Part shown: positions 1 through 11,399 of the stretch, one piece after another
Position numbering within the stretch: the stretch's first letter is position 1
Layout: each line of letters starts with the position of its first letter
DNA from: Lasioglossum baleicum
Lineage: Eukaryota; Arthropoda; Insecta; Hymenoptera; Halictidae
Reading direction: 5' to 3'
NCBI RefSeq assembly: GCF_051020765.1
Contig: NC_134932.1
Span: forward strand, 2,418,001 to 2,482,000
DNA length: 64,000 nt
The notes under the pieces: model-generated
Databases searched by the model: none
What the model saw: the letters and a program-made list of their open reading frames with translations, nothing else
What the model was told of the DNA's origin: nothing
Program-made: the position numbers and the translations under genes

Positions 1-1317
1 TGTAATTAACATTTTGAACCAAAAAATCGGGAAAAAATCTGAAATATCAATTTGAATTAAATGCAATTATATGATTAAATTAATGCAAGTAAATGGGTAA
101 AATGGACCGAAAATTGAATGGCACAACAGCTGTTTAAATAATTCGAAGGACTACCTCGTCCGGCTGGGCCCTTCATTCCAAATTGTAATATTCCAATATT
201 CCAATATCATTTTAAATATATTCAAGTACTATTTAAAACTATTAATGAGTTTTAACAACAAAATATTTTAAATAGAAAACTAAATTTTGACAAATAAGAT
301 AAGATTATAGCAAGCTTGCTATAAATGTCGAAAACTCGAGTCTGGCCAGAGACATACAATTTTCAGGAAACACTATTCTATGATGACGAACGGAGAAAAG
401 GGAAGTGAAGCTCGGGGGCTTCGGTCGCCGTGGAGTGGAGTGAAACATTGTAACATGATACGGGTCGGGTCGGGTATATCGGTGTGAGACTACTAATCAA
501 ACAACAAAGCTTAATTATTTATCATTACTTTTTTATACGATTTCCCTTAACATATTTGGTGAATTTTGTTTCTTTTTATGAAAATGATACCAAAATTATA
601 TAATTCCGATGATATTTGCTTATGCAATGAGCGACGCAAGTTTCGGACACAAAGAAGGACAGCGTCGGGAAAAAAGGAGACGCGGAGAGTCCTTATTCTT
701 TTAACATTTCGACTTCGACTTCGTCTGCTAGCTCTTCGCCTCGTCGCACAATGTACTCATAAATGAATCATGTTTCAGGAAGTGCTTCAGTTCAGAATGA
801 AATAAAATAATGTTACACGCACTTTTTAAATAGCGTCATATATGGTGCATGAAATATTCGTATAGAGTCAAATAGAATTATTTTTTGAGATATCTTCGTA
901 CGAAATACTGCCTCTAAATAACATTGTATGGATAGGAGCCGTCGAAAATTAGTTTAATTAGTTAATACTTTTATCTTGTTACTACCTCTGCTTTAATAAT
1001 TGCAGTCAATAATGCTGTCGAGCATTACAAGTATGGGATAAATAAGTAAAAAAATTAATTTTCTGTTTCCTACTAAGGATCTTAATAAGAACGATTGAAT
1101 TTTGTCATTACATAACATAACAGAATATTTTTTAAGAATCATTATTTTATATATAACGCAATAATGTTCAAATTACTATTTAAATTCCAATATACATTTG
1201 TAGAATATTACGTAGTAATTACTTTCATTTTTCCTTCATCTATAAACTATCGATTATATTGTAAACAATTATTACAAAGGTGATAATAACGGAAATAAGA
1301 ATACAATAAGAGAATTA

Positions 1318-1549
1318 TACATATTCATATAGTATTATAAGGCAATTACAGAATGGGTAAAATGTCAGCATTCTACTATATCATTCTTCTTCAACTTGAC
1401 GAATATCACGTCGATTGTGGAACTTTTACCGCTGTGGTATATCAGATCACTGTAACTTTCACGTTATCCCCGCGCCCGTTGCGCCCGGTTACCCGTCCCG
1501 CTGAATAACACAGGGGCTGGCAGTCTTTAATAGTATCTCGTCGGTGGTA
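1318..1549. repeat. Fragment of dispersed repeat with CTGGCAGTCTTTAATAGTAT motif (repeat A)
   Basis: This spacer lies between the foldback arms and is absent from the right arm. It matches 45873-46092 almost throughout, and 38910-39022 in its second half. It ends with the motif CTGGCAGTCTTTAATAGTAT followed by CTCGTCGGTGG, which also occurs near 21170-21202, 38594-38653, 38998-39050 and 46060-46100. No protein is encoded. Confidence 0.75.
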
Positions 1550-1551
1550 TA

Positions 1552-3202
1552 CAGTACTGGACAAAATAAAGTACGCACCTCTAATATTTTTACAATTACT
1601 TTTATAACTTCGTAGTTTTTACAGATATAATAATTATGTATTAGCACAAAAAGAAGGTTTCTTAGTCTACTTTTAAACTCAATGAGAAATAATTCCAAAA
1701 ACCTGAAACATAGTACATTAGTCAAGCCCGTTACGTCTGTTGTCATATTTTCCTTGGACAAAATAAAGTACGCACTAGAGTGTTCATTTACTTTTAGCAA
1801 TAATGGCATGTAGGATACCTTTCCTTGCAGTTGGAGATAAAAGAATGTTTACAAATAAACGTAGTAATAGAGTTTCAGTTAGCCATCAGTGCTCTTCGAA
1901 GCAAGATTGTATCAATCCATTGCGAATAACATGGAAACGAAACAAATTTCCGTACAAATTAGAAAATTAATAGTTGACGACCGGCAAAAGGGTCTCTCCA
2001 ATAGGAAAATCGGTGAAAAATACAATGTTAGTGAAGCAGCGGTCAGAAAGATCTACAAAAAATTTGTAGAGCTTGGCACAGTAGCCGATAACATCGGTCG
2101 CGGACGGAAGAGGAAGACAAATTCAGTCGAGGATCGTAGAATTATCCGGGAGACGAAGAAAAATCCGACTGTTACTAGTCGTGTGATCAAGGAAAATGTG
2201 CAACTCAACATTTCTGAACGAACCGTGCGCAGGAGACTTCGGGAAGCTGGGCTGCGGAGCAGTTTTGCACAGCGTCGCCCTTTAATTCGAAAAATTAATA
2301 AATTGAAACGTCTCCAGTTTGCAAAAAAATACGCCGATAAGCCAGTGGACTTCTGGAAAAAGGTTATTTGGAGTGATGAGAGTAAGTATGAACTGTTTGG
2401 TCATAAACAACGAACACGGGTTTGGTTGAAGCCCAGCGAAAAGCTTCTGGATAAAAATGTCCAAACAACTGTCAAGCATGGAGGAGGCAGTATTATGGTG
2501 TGGGGGTGTTTTGCGTGGTCGGGTGTGGGAAATCTCGTCAAGATCGATGGTATTATGACAGCAGACAAATACATTGACATCCTCAACGAGAATTTAGAAG
2601 AGTCTCTGCTAAAGATTGGTCTGGAAGATGACTTTATCTTCCAACAAGATAACGATCCTAAACATACCGCGCATAAAACTGATGCTTTTTTTCGTGCTTC
2701 GAGGATCAAAGTGCTAGATTGGCCAGCACAATCGCCGGATCTAAATCCAATTGAAAATCTGTGGTCCATTTTGGACCAGAAGGTTGATAAGGGTACGGTA
2801 ACGAACAAATACAAGTTATTCGAAGCTTTGGAAACGGCGTGGGGAAACATCGACGAACAGCACATGCGGAATCTCGTCGAAAGCATGCCTCGGCGTTTGC
2901 AAGAGGTCATACGAGCGAAGGGCGGCCATACAAAATACTAGTCCTCAATTACAACTCAATTTTGGCTCTTATTATCACATGCGTACTTTATTTTGTCCAA
3001 AGAAAATATCCTTATAAATGTAACGGACCTGTCTATTGAAAAATGTTAAATGTTTTTGAAATTATTTTTGTTAAAACTTAAAAGTAGACTAAAAAATCTT
3101 CTTTTTGTGCAAATACATAATTATTATATCTGTAAAAACTACGAAGTTATAAACGTAATTGTAAAAATATTCGAGGTGCGTACTTTATTTTGTCCAGTAC
3201 TG
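1552..3202 (+). mobile_element. Tc1-like DNA transposon, apparently complete
   Basis: The element starts CAGTACTGGACAAAATAAAG, ends with the reverse complement, and is flanked by TA at 1550-1551 and 3203-3204, the expected Tc1/mariner target duplication. The terminal repeats run for more than 130 bp. A second copy of the GGACAAAATAAAGTACGCA motif lies at about 1757-1778, with its inverted partner at about 2980-3002. Each end therefore has an outer and an inner transposase-binding-like repeat, the IR/DR arrangement. Total length is 1651 bp. It sits in the loop of the long foldback. Confidence 0.93.
1931..2941 (+). CDS. Tc1-family transposase (DD34E), intact reading frame
   Basis: This is a cut-and-paste transposase of 336 residues counted from the ATG at 1931. 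An in-frame ATG-less extension begins at 1889, but 1931 gives the usual Tc1 length and an MET-K start. Two N-terminal helix-turn-helix segments cover about residues 5-110, separated by a basic GRGRKRK hook at 57-62. The catalytic domain has D149 (WSDES), D240 (QQDND) and E275 (NPIEN). There are 34 residues between the second D and the E, which defines DD34E. The HGGGSIMVWGCF block and the DWPAQSPDLNPIENLW block are typical. There is no stop or frameshift, unlike the other transposon genes in this window, so this copy may be recent and functional. The frame ends at TAG just before the right inner repeat. Confidence 0.95.
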   Translation: METKQISVQIRKLIVDDRQKGLSNRKIGEKYNVSEAAVRKIYKKFVELGTVADNIGRGRKRKTNSVEDRRIIRETKKNPTVTSRVIKENVQLNISERTVRRRLREAGLRSSFAQRRPLIRKINKLKRLQFAKKYADKPVDFWKKVIWSDESKYELFGHKQRTRVWLKPSEKLLDKNVQTTVKHGGGSIMVWGCFAWSGVGNLVKIDGIMTADKYIDILNENLEESLLKIGLEDDFIFQQDNDPKHTAHKTDAFFRASRIKVLDWPAQSPDLNPIENLWSILDQKVDKGTVTNKYKLFEALETAWGNIDEQHMRNLVESMPRRLQEVIRAKGGHTKY

Positions 3203-5229
3203 TAACTCTCTTATTGTATTCTTATTTCCGTTATTATCATCATTGTAATAATTGTTTACAATATAATCGATAGTTTATAGATGAAGGTAAAATGAAAGTA
3301 ATTACTACGTAATATTCTACAAATGTATATTGGAATTTAAATAGTAATTTGAACATTATTGCGTTATATATAAAATAATGATTCTTAAAAAATATTCTGT
3401 TATGTTATGTAATGACAAAATTCAATCGTTCTTATTAAGATCCTTAGTAGGAAACAGAAAATTAATTTTTTTACTTATTTATCCCATACTTGTAATGCTC
3501 GATAGCATTATTGACTGCAATTATTAAAGCAGAGGTAGTAACAAGATAAAAGTATTAACTAATTTTCGACGGCTCCTATCCATACAATGTTATTTAGAGG
3601 CAATATTTCGTACGAAGATATCTAAAAAAATAATTCTATTTGACTCTATACGAATATTTCTTGCACCATATATGACGCTATTTAAAAAGTGCGTGTAACA
3701 TTATTTTATTTCATTCTGAACTGAAGCACTTCCTGAAACATGATTCATTTATGAGTACATTGTGCGACGAGGCGAAGAGCTAGCAGACGAAGTCGAAGTC
3801 GAAATCTTAAAAGAATAAGGACTCTCCGCGTCTCTTTTTTTCCCGACGCTGTCCTTCTTTGTGTCGGAAACTTGCGTACCGTCGCTCATTGCATAAGCAA
3901 ATATCATCGGAATTATATAATTTTTGTACCATTTTCATAAAAAGAAACAAAATTCACCAAATATGTTAAGGAAAATCGTATAAAAAAGTAATGATAAATA
4001 ATTAAGCTTTGTTGTTTGATTAGTAGTCTCACACCGATATACCCGACCCGACCCGTATCATGTTACAATGTTTCACTCCACTCCACGGCGACCGAAGCCC
4101 CCGAGCTTCACTTCCCCTTTCTCCGTTCGTCATCATAGAATAGTGTTTCCTGAAAATTGAATGTCTCTGGCCAGACTCGAGTTTTCGACATTTATAGCAA
4201 GCTTGCTATAATCTTATCTTATTTGTCAAAATTTAGTTTTCTATTAAAAATATTTTGTTGTTAAAACTCATTAATAGTTTTAAATAGTACTTGAATATAT
4301 TTAAAATGATATTGAAATATTGGAATATTACAATTTGGAATGAAGGGCCCAGCCGGACGAGGTAGTCCTTCGAATTATTTAAACAGCCGTTGTGCCATTC
4401 AATTTTCGGTCCATTTTACCCATTTACTTGCATTAATTTAATCATATAATTGCATTTAATTCAAATTGATATTTCAGATTTTTTCCCGATTTTTTGGTTC
4501 AAAATGTTAATTACACAAAGTGAAAAACACGCAAAAATTCGACAAATGCAGGTTTTTTAGAGAAATTGAAAAATAGCATTGATCATATTTTTAGATTATC
4601 AACATACCAGAACTTTTTTTACGACAGCGCGTATAGTTCAGTCGTCAGGTACTTTTACCTGGAAAGTATTCCCAACTTAATGAAATTTTGACACGTCATT
4701 TAGTGGTACTCTGGGGTGTCGAATCTGAGTTTTCAACCTCGAGGACCCTGTGCTAACTTGGGAGAAAAAACCACGATTCTTATTACCTTGTTTTGGTTTT
4801 TCGCCTATTACTCAAAAACTGAAAAAAACGACGGCGGGGTCCGATCGGGGATGTTTTTTTTTATTATTAATATCTATATTGCTATTAAACATAACAGACT
4901 TCCGCTTCCGGTCGTGTGAGAGGCTGCGGTGAGTTAATAGCTGAGCATGATTTTTGTGTAAAAGAGAGCAGGTGAAGGAAGTGTGAGTGGAGAAAGAGGT
5001 AGTGAGGGGTTAGTGGGGTGTAGGGATAGGAGTGAGATATATGGCTAAGGGTGAGGGAGCGAGAGAAGGAGCAGCAGGGAAGGGCTAAGTAAGTGGAGGT
5101 TAGGTTCGCGTGGTGGTTGACAGGCGGGCGCGGTTAAAGGAAGGAGGGAGGTGGCGCTAACTAGTGGGAGAAAGAGTGACTGGGAGATAGATAGAAATTA
5201 AATTTGGAAAGATAGAAGTATAGTGGAAA

Positions 5230-6332
5230 ATGAGTGAGAGAGTAGAGGTAGACAAAGGGATGGGGAAGGGGGAGGTGAAAGAAGAGAAGGGAAGATTGGG
5301 GTTGATTCTGAAGGATAGCACTATAGAGCGATGGTTCAGCACGGAAAATGTGGACAATGTGGGGAGGAAAAGGGGAATAGGGGAAGTAGAGGGAGAGGTG
5401 GGAGTTGAAAAGATAATCTTTAAGAAAAGTGACACGACGAAAAGATCACCGCAAAAATCTAAAAGTGAGGGGGGAGGGGTTATTAAAGAAATGGAGGAAA
5501 TGTTCAGAGGGTTAATGGGGGAAGTGAAGAGGATGAGGGAAGAGATAAGGGGGGAAAGGGAGGAAGGAAAAAAGTTATTAGAGGAGTGGAGGCAGGAAAG
5601 GGAAAAGTGGAGGGAAGAGAGGAGGGAGGAAGAGTTAAATAGGGAAAGGATGAAGAAATTGATAGAAAGCGTGGAGGGAAGGGTAATAAAGATAGAAGGG
5701 AGATTAGAGGAAATAGGGGGGAGGAGAGGGACGGGGGTAGGAGGGAGAATACAGACAAGAGGATAGATAGAGTAGAGGGAAAATTGGGGAAAGTGGAGGA
5801 CTGGATAGGAAAAAAGGGGGAGGGTAATGAACTAAGGAGAGAAGAGGCTTCAGATGAGAATAGGAGAAGACTTAGGATATTGGAAATTAGGCAGGACAAG
5901 CGAGAAAGAGAGGAAAAGAAGAACAACATAATAATTAGGAGGATAAAGGTGGAGGGAAAAGATTTAAAAGTTGAGATTAGGAGTCTGTGGGAAAAGATGG
6001 AACTGAAAGAAGAGGGAATTAAGGAGATTAGGAAAATAGGGAAGGTAGATAAAGATGGAAGGGGTATGGTACTCATGAAATTGACCGACAGAGAAAATAA
6101 AAGAAGGGTAATGGAGGGCAAGAAAAAGCTTAGGGGGCAAGATGAAAGGATAGCTGACGATCTTACAGAAGAGGAGAGGAGGGCAAGGTGGAAAATAGAT
6201 AGAGAGGCAGAAAAAGAAAGGATGAATGGTAAAAATGTACAGGTAGGGTACATAAAAATATGGGTAAATGGAAAAATGAGAAAATGGGATGAAATAGAGG
6301 AAAAATGGGAGGGGGAACAGGGAAACGAATAG
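5230..6332 (+). pseudogene. LINE ORF1 (coiled coil plus RRM-like, RNA-binding)
   Basis: ORF1-type proteins bind the element RNA and help form the retrotransposition particle. The frame opens at the ATG at 5230 (MSERVEVD) and ends at 5766, then continues in another frame from about 5784 to 6332, so there is a frameshift near 5766-5784. The first part has a long charged, heptad-like segment rich in E, K and R (about 5490-5740), a probable coiled coil. The second part contains IIIRRIKVEGKDLK and later IADDLTEEERRARWKI, motifs I associate with L1-like ORF1 RRM and C-terminal domains. Composition is heavily biased to K, E, R and G codons because of the purine-rich strand. The function is inferred from position and motifs; the copy is broken. 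Confidence 0.75.
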
Positions 6333-6385
6333 GGGAGGAATCAGGGTGGGAACGTTGGGAAAATAGGAATAATTCAGGCTATAGG

Positions 6386-9300
6386 ATAGGATTCTGGAAT
6401 GTGGCAGGTCTGACTAATAAGGGGGAGGATTTTTGGAGAGGGATAGAAGAGTGGGAGGTGATTATATTACTGGAGACGTGACTAGAGGAAAGGGGATGGA
6501 ATAGAATAAGATATAGGCTTCCAAAGGGGTACAAGTGGGAGGTGCAATGGGCGAAGAGGGAGGAAAGTAAGGGAAGGGCTAAGGGGGGGGATGCTAATGG
6601 GAGTGAGGAAGGAGTTGGAGAGGGAAAAGGGGGAAATAAGAACGAAGGAGGGAATGATGGTGACGAAAGTGAAGTTGGAGGGGGGATGGTGGTGGGTGGT
6701 TGGGGTATATGTAAACGGAGACCTAGATGCTAAGTTAGACGAATTAGGAGAATGGACGGACCGGAGAGAAGAAGGGGTAAGGGTGTTAATAGGGGGGGAT
6801 TTTAACGCGAGAACGGGAAGGGAAGGTGGAGAGATAGAAGAAGGGGAGGAGGAGGGGGGTAGGGGATACAGAAAATCAAAGGATACGAAGGTAAACGGGG
6901 ATGGGAAGAAATTGTGTAGTTACCTGGGAGAGAAAGGATGGGGAATTATGAATGGGAACAAAAAGGGAGACGAAGAAGGGGAATGGACATATGTGGGGGC
7001 AAGGGGAAACTCGGTGATAGATTACATATTGGGGAACGAGGAAACGAGAGGAGTAGAAAAGATGGAAATAGGGGACAAAATAGATTCTGATCATCTTCCC
7101 ATAACAGTGTGGCTAAAAGGGGAAGCGGGGGAGAAAAGAGGGAGGGAGGGGAAAGGGAAAAAGAAGGGTAGGGGTTGCTGGACGGAAGAGGGAATACAGG
7201 ACTTTAGGGAAAAGTTTGGGAAAAGGGCAAACATAGAGGAGGGAAGTCAGACTGATTGGAAGGAATTGAAAGAAAAAATAAAGGAAGTACTGGGGAAGGT
7301 AGGGATAAAGGATAAAGTAAAGAGGAAAGGATGGTGGGATGAAGAATGTAAAGTAGATAAAAGGAAAGTGAGGGGGGAATTAAGAAATTGGAGGAGGAAG
7401 GGAGGGGAGGGATTAGAGTTTAAGAAGTTGAAAAGAGCATACCAGAGATTATGTGAGGAGAAAAAGAATAAGGAGAGGGAAAAATGGGAAAAAGAGGTGG
7501 GGGAAATAAAATCGGAAAGTCAGGTCTGGAAGCTTGTGAATAGGGAAAGAAAGAGGGGAACAAGGGTTGACGAAAACATAGGGATGGAAGAATAGGAGGA
7601 GCATTTTAGGAAGGTACTGGGAGGGGTGGGATGGAGAGTTAGAAGGGGAGAAATAACGGGAAGAAGAAAAGACGCGGAAAGGGATATAGAGATAGAGGAA
7701 ATTAGAAGGGTAATAAAGGGACTGAAAGAGGGGAAAGCCGCGGGAGGGGACGGAATCCCGAATGAAGTGTGGAAATATGGAGGTTGCGTGATAGAGGAGT
7801 GGTTAATGAGGGTGTGCAATAAGGTTTGGAGGGGGGAAGGATGGCCGGAGGATTGGTCAGAGGGGGTAGTGATACCAGTAGCAAAAAAAGGGGACAGTAG
7901 TATTGTAGAGAATTACAGGGGGATAACTCTGACACAAACTGCATACAAAATTTACGCGGCGGTGTTAGCGGAAAGGTTAAGACAAGAGGTGGAGGGGAAG
8001 AGTTTGTTGCCGGCAAGCCAAACCGGTTTTAGAAAAGGATTAGGATGTATTGATAACATTTACGTGCTTAACTATTTAATAAATAGACAGGTGAAGAGAA
8101 AGGTAAGGAAGTTAGTTATATTGTTTGTGGACCTAAAGGCGGCGTTTGACACTGTCGACAGGGAGGTACTAATAAGGGCAATGAGGAAAAGAGGGGTGAG
8201 GGAAGGGTTGGTGGAGAGGTGTGAGGAGGTATTAAGGGAAACTAAAAGTAGGGTAAAAGTGGGGGAGGAAGAAGGTGACAATTTTTGGACTACAAGGGGG
8301 GTAAGGCAGGGGTGCCCGTTAAGCCCGCTACTATTTACCTTGCTACTAGCGGACTTGGATGAGGAGTTAGAGAAGGGGTGTTGGGGAGGGGTAAAGCTGG
8401 GTGATAGAAAAGTTTTCACACTGGCATACGCGGATGACGTGGCCATGCTAGCGGAAAACGAAGATGATATGAGGGGCATGATCGGGGTATTAGAGAGATA
8501 TCTGGAAGGGAAGAGACTAGAACTCAACACAGAGAAATCCAAGGTGATGAGATGCAGAAGAGGAGGGGGGAGGTGGAAAAAAATGTCTTGGAGGTGGAAA
8601 GGGAAAAGGTTAGAAGAGGTAAAAGAATACAGGTATCTGGGTTACACGATTACAAGAGATGGGGTTCAAAGAGCTCATGTAGAGGAGAGGTTAAGGAAAG
8701 GGACGGCAGCTATGGGACAAATATGGGCGATAGGAAAAAGGAGATTTGCCAAAGATTGGGGAAGGAGATTATGGCTGTTCGACAGATTAATATGGGCTGT
8801 GATAAGCTATGGGGTAGAAATATGGGGCTGGAAGGAGAGGGCAGGTCTAGAGAGACTTCAAGAAAGATATTTGAGATGGCTGCTAGGAGTAGGTAAAATT
8901 ACGCCGGGATACATGGTAAGGGATGAATTACAAAGGGAACTACTTAGAGGGAGGGCAGGCATAAGGGCATGGGGGTATTAGAGTAAATTGGGGCAAGGTA
9001 AGGGAGGGGAGTTAGCGCGCCTATGCTGGGAGGAATTGAGAAGAAGAGATAGAAAGGGAGGGCAGAGGGACGGATGGGAAAAAGAGAGATGGGATTTCTT
9101 TAGGCAGAGGGGGTGGACGGAAGAGGAGATTTCGAAACTGATAGAGGAAAGGCAAGAGTCCATAAGTGAAGAAATAATAAGAAGGGAAAAAATAAAACAG
9201 AGAGAAGAAAGATGGGAAAGAATTAGGAACACGAATTTTAATAGTTGGTATGGGAGGGTTAAGGGGGAGGGGCTGCCGGGATATTTAAAGAAAGGGTGGG

Positions 9301-9621
9301 GGAAGAGTAGATGGAAAAGAATGGCGAAATTTAGATTAGGCAATGGAATGAGGGGGGAGAAGTACTGGGAGGATGAAGAGGAGAAAGAATGCAGAGTATG
9401 TGGTTGGGAGAGGGAAACATGGGAACATGTATGGGAGGTTTGTATGAGAGTGGATGAAGAAAAAGTCTGGCAGGAGTGGATAGGGAAAGTGCTAGAAGAT
9501 GAAGGGGGTGGGTAAGAGTGGTTGAGGAAATTGGAGGAATGGAGAGAAAGAATGGAGAGTAAGAATGGTAAGAATGGAATGAATGATAAGCAACCGGAAG
9601 AGGAGGTCCGTTTTAGCATGT
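6386..9621 (+). pseudogene. LINE ORF2: endonuclease and reverse transcriptase
   Basis: The frame starts around 6386 with IGFWNVAGLTNKG, the first endonuclease motif. A TGA at 6476-6478 follows LLET, where W is expected, and a frameshift lies at the G run near 6582-6589. The endonuclease continues with GGDFNARTG (about 6798) and SDHLPI (about 7089). A TAG at 7593-7595 interrupts the linker. The reverse transcriptase (about 7690-8560) has FVDLKAAFDTVDR, RQGCPLSPLLF and the YADD core. A TAG at 8979-8981 precedes a C-terminal part with a zinc motif C-x2-C-x8-H-x4-C (about 9391-9445). A TAA at 9513-9515 is followed in frame by codons to TAA at 9619-9621. With at least four stops and one frameshift this copy cannot move by itself. 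Confidence 0.88.
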
Positions 9622-9734
9622 AAGATTAGTATGTAAGATTTAAAGCATAAGGGATAGGTTAAGATCTGTAAATTATTGTAAATAGTGTACATAGCGTCTT
9701 TTGTATATAGTAAGCTTCTCTCTCTCTATATATA

Positions 9735-10400
9735 CAGGGTGAGTCACCAAACGTTACCACCTCAAATATCTTTGTTGTTTCTAAAGATACGTAAAATATG
9801 GAAAGGACAAAGTTAAATGGTACAATGGGGCTGACACGATGCAAAAAAAAAAATTTTGTTTTTATGTCATTTTTTCAGAGATATGAAGGTGACCTTCATT
9901 TTTTTAAATGGAATGAGGTATTTTTTAATACATCAATCGATGCAGCTGGACATTCGTTATAATAAAGTACTAACCTATGTATGTCGAAAAGTTATTAGTT
10001 CAGGAGATATTTCAATTTAAATAACTCTAAAATACCATTACTGTCGTACTACGACGTCAGTGTTTACTTACTTATGTAACGTCTTATCACGACAGTAATG
10101 GTGTTTTAGAGTTATTTAAATTGAAATATCTCCTGAACTAATAACTTTTCGACATACATAGGTTAGTACTTTATTATAACGAATGTCCAGCTGCATCGAT
10201 TGATGTATTAAAAAATACCTCATTCCATTTAAAAAAATGAAGGTCACCTTCATATCTCTGAAAAAATGACATAAAAACAAAATTTTTTTTTTGCATCGTG
10301 TCAGCCCCATTGTACCATTCAACTTTGTCCTTACCATATTTTACGTATCTTTAGAAACAACAAAGATATTTGAGGTGGTAACGTTTGGTGACTCACCCTG
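9735..10400. mobile_element. Palindromic MITE (CAGGGTGAGTCACC ends)
   Basis: The 666-bp element is an almost perfect inverted repeat with a short loop near 10040-10095. It starts CAGGGTGAGTCACCAAACG, ends with the reverse complement, and is flanked by TA at 9733-9734 and 10401-10402. TA duplication and CAGGGTG ends suggest mobilisation by a Tc1/mariner-type enzyme. It is inserted in the LINE 3' tail, so it is younger than the LINE insertion or came with the source copy. Confidence 0.92.
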
Positions 10401-10569
10401 TATATAGATAATTTAGTTATAAGCATAGATATAAGGTAGGATATAAGGTATTTTAGGAAGACGGGAAACGGGAAAAGTAGGAAATATGGTTTGCGAAGAA
10501 AATGTAAGAAAATTGTAACCCTAAGGGGAATCAATAAAGTACATACATACATACATATTAAACATAACA

Positions 10570-10889
10570 CCAACAAAAATATAAAAAGGGTTGAATCCAC
10601 TCGGTTGAAGTAAATAAATTGTGCTATCCTCCCCAGTTAATAGTGAAAATGTAAGGGGTATCCGTAGTATGAAGATTATATATAGATATGTTGAAAAACT
10701 AAAGTTATGAGCCAAAAACTTGCAATTGCCTGCTAAATGTCACAATGCGTGGCTCAAAATATCATTTTGAGAAACATTTCCTAATTTTGAACGCCTGTCT
10801 ATCGGTGCCTGTTGGGTCAAAAAAAAAGATTGACCAGTGAAATTTGAAGGAAATTTAATGCTCTTTCCAAAAATGAAAAACAAAAGTTC
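10570..10889. other. AT-rich non-coding inner part of the split inverted-repeat element
   Basis: I see no gene here. The stretch lies between the LINE 3' target duplication and the right arm of the inverted-repeat element. Confidence 0.5.
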
Positions 10890-11102
10890 TGAGGACCCAC
10901 AGTTTTTGAGTAATAGGCAAAAAACCAAAACAAGGTAATAAAAGTCGCGGTTTTCCCCCCTCCCCAAGTTAGCACAGGGTCCTCGAGGTCGAAAACTGAG
11001 ATTCGACACCCCAGAGTACCCCTAAATGACGTGTCAAAATTTCATTAAGTTCGGAATACTTTCCAGGTAGACGCCTTTTTATCGACCTGCCGACTGGACT
11101 AT

Positions 11103-11312
11103 ATGAAAAAACTTGACGACACTGAGGAAAATGAAAAATTGAATAACTCCGAGAAAAATGGAAAACTTAATGACTCCGAGAAAAATAAAGAACTTACTGA
11201 CTCTGAGGAAAATGAAAAATTTAATAACTCTCAGTTAATAAGCAGTCTCCAATGCCTCTTAAAAAAGCAATTAATCATGCAGGGATTGATCAGGTGTTTC
11301 TCTCTATATTAA
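11103..11312 (+). repeat. 27-bp tandem repeat with 9-residue reading frame
   Basis: About four 27-bp units at 11117-11230 encode a nine-residue repeat of the type DSEKNxELT/NSEENEKLN within an open frame of 69 codons. It is more likely a minisatellite in non-coding DNA than a gene: there is no recognisable domain and the frame continues only into unrelated sequence. A small acidic and lysine-rich protein cannot be excluded. Confidence 0.4.
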
Positions 11313-11399
11313 AAAATATTTAAAAATCCTTTGACAAATCTGTTTTGTGGCGTCAGGATACTGCAGGATATAAAATTTTATTATGATCCTCCATTAGTT

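Larger units (their letters stand above)
1..4515. mobile_element. Long-arm foldback (inverted-repeat) element
   Basis: Positions 1-1317 and 3203-4515 are near-identical reverse complements: the first ten bases pair with 4506-4515, and the inner arm ends pair at about 1310-1317 and 3203-3210. The arms are about 1.3 kb. The centre holds a 232-bp foreign fragment (1318-1549) and a Tc1-like transposon. The arms have no coding potential that I recognise. The left edge coincides with the window start, so the element may extend further left and no target duplication can be read. Parts of the arms (the GATATACCCG motif and a purine-rich block followed by GAGACGCG) resemble the smaller foldback at 62183-62927, suggesting a related family. 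Confidence 0.85.
4897..10555 (+). mobile_element. APE-type non-LTR retrotransposon (LINE), full length, decayed
   Basis: The 14-bp direct repeat TATTAAACATAACA occurs at 4883-4896 and 10556-10569 and marks the target-site duplication, so both ends are defined. The order is a 5' region of about 330 bp, ORF1 (5230-6332), ORF2 (6386-9621), then a 3' tail ending in AATAAAGTACATACATACAT. A MITE interrupts the tail at 9735-10400. Without it the LINE is about 5.0 kb. The sense strand is extremely purine-rich over roughly 4970-9620. The APE endonuclease, reverse transcriptase and C-terminal CCHC order fits the L1/R1-like LINEs; I cannot fix the clade. All coding parts carry mutations. Confidence 0.9.
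4621..11104. mobile_element. Inverted-repeat element split by a LINE
   Basis: About 4625-4830 and 10890-11104 are reverse complements of each other. Both carry the shared blocks GACACGTCATTTAG, CTGTGCTAACTTGGG and CCTTGTTTTGGTTTTTCGCC. Between them lie a LINE (4897-10555) with its target duplication, and 10570-10889, which is AT-rich non-coding sequence. With the LINE removed the element would be about 0.8 kb and non-coding. Its outer ends were not resolved. Confidence 0.75.

Noticed and set aside
5504..6253. 249-codon minus-strand frame rich in S, L, F and P
   Set aside because: Shadow of the purine-rich LINE ORF1 on the opposite strand.
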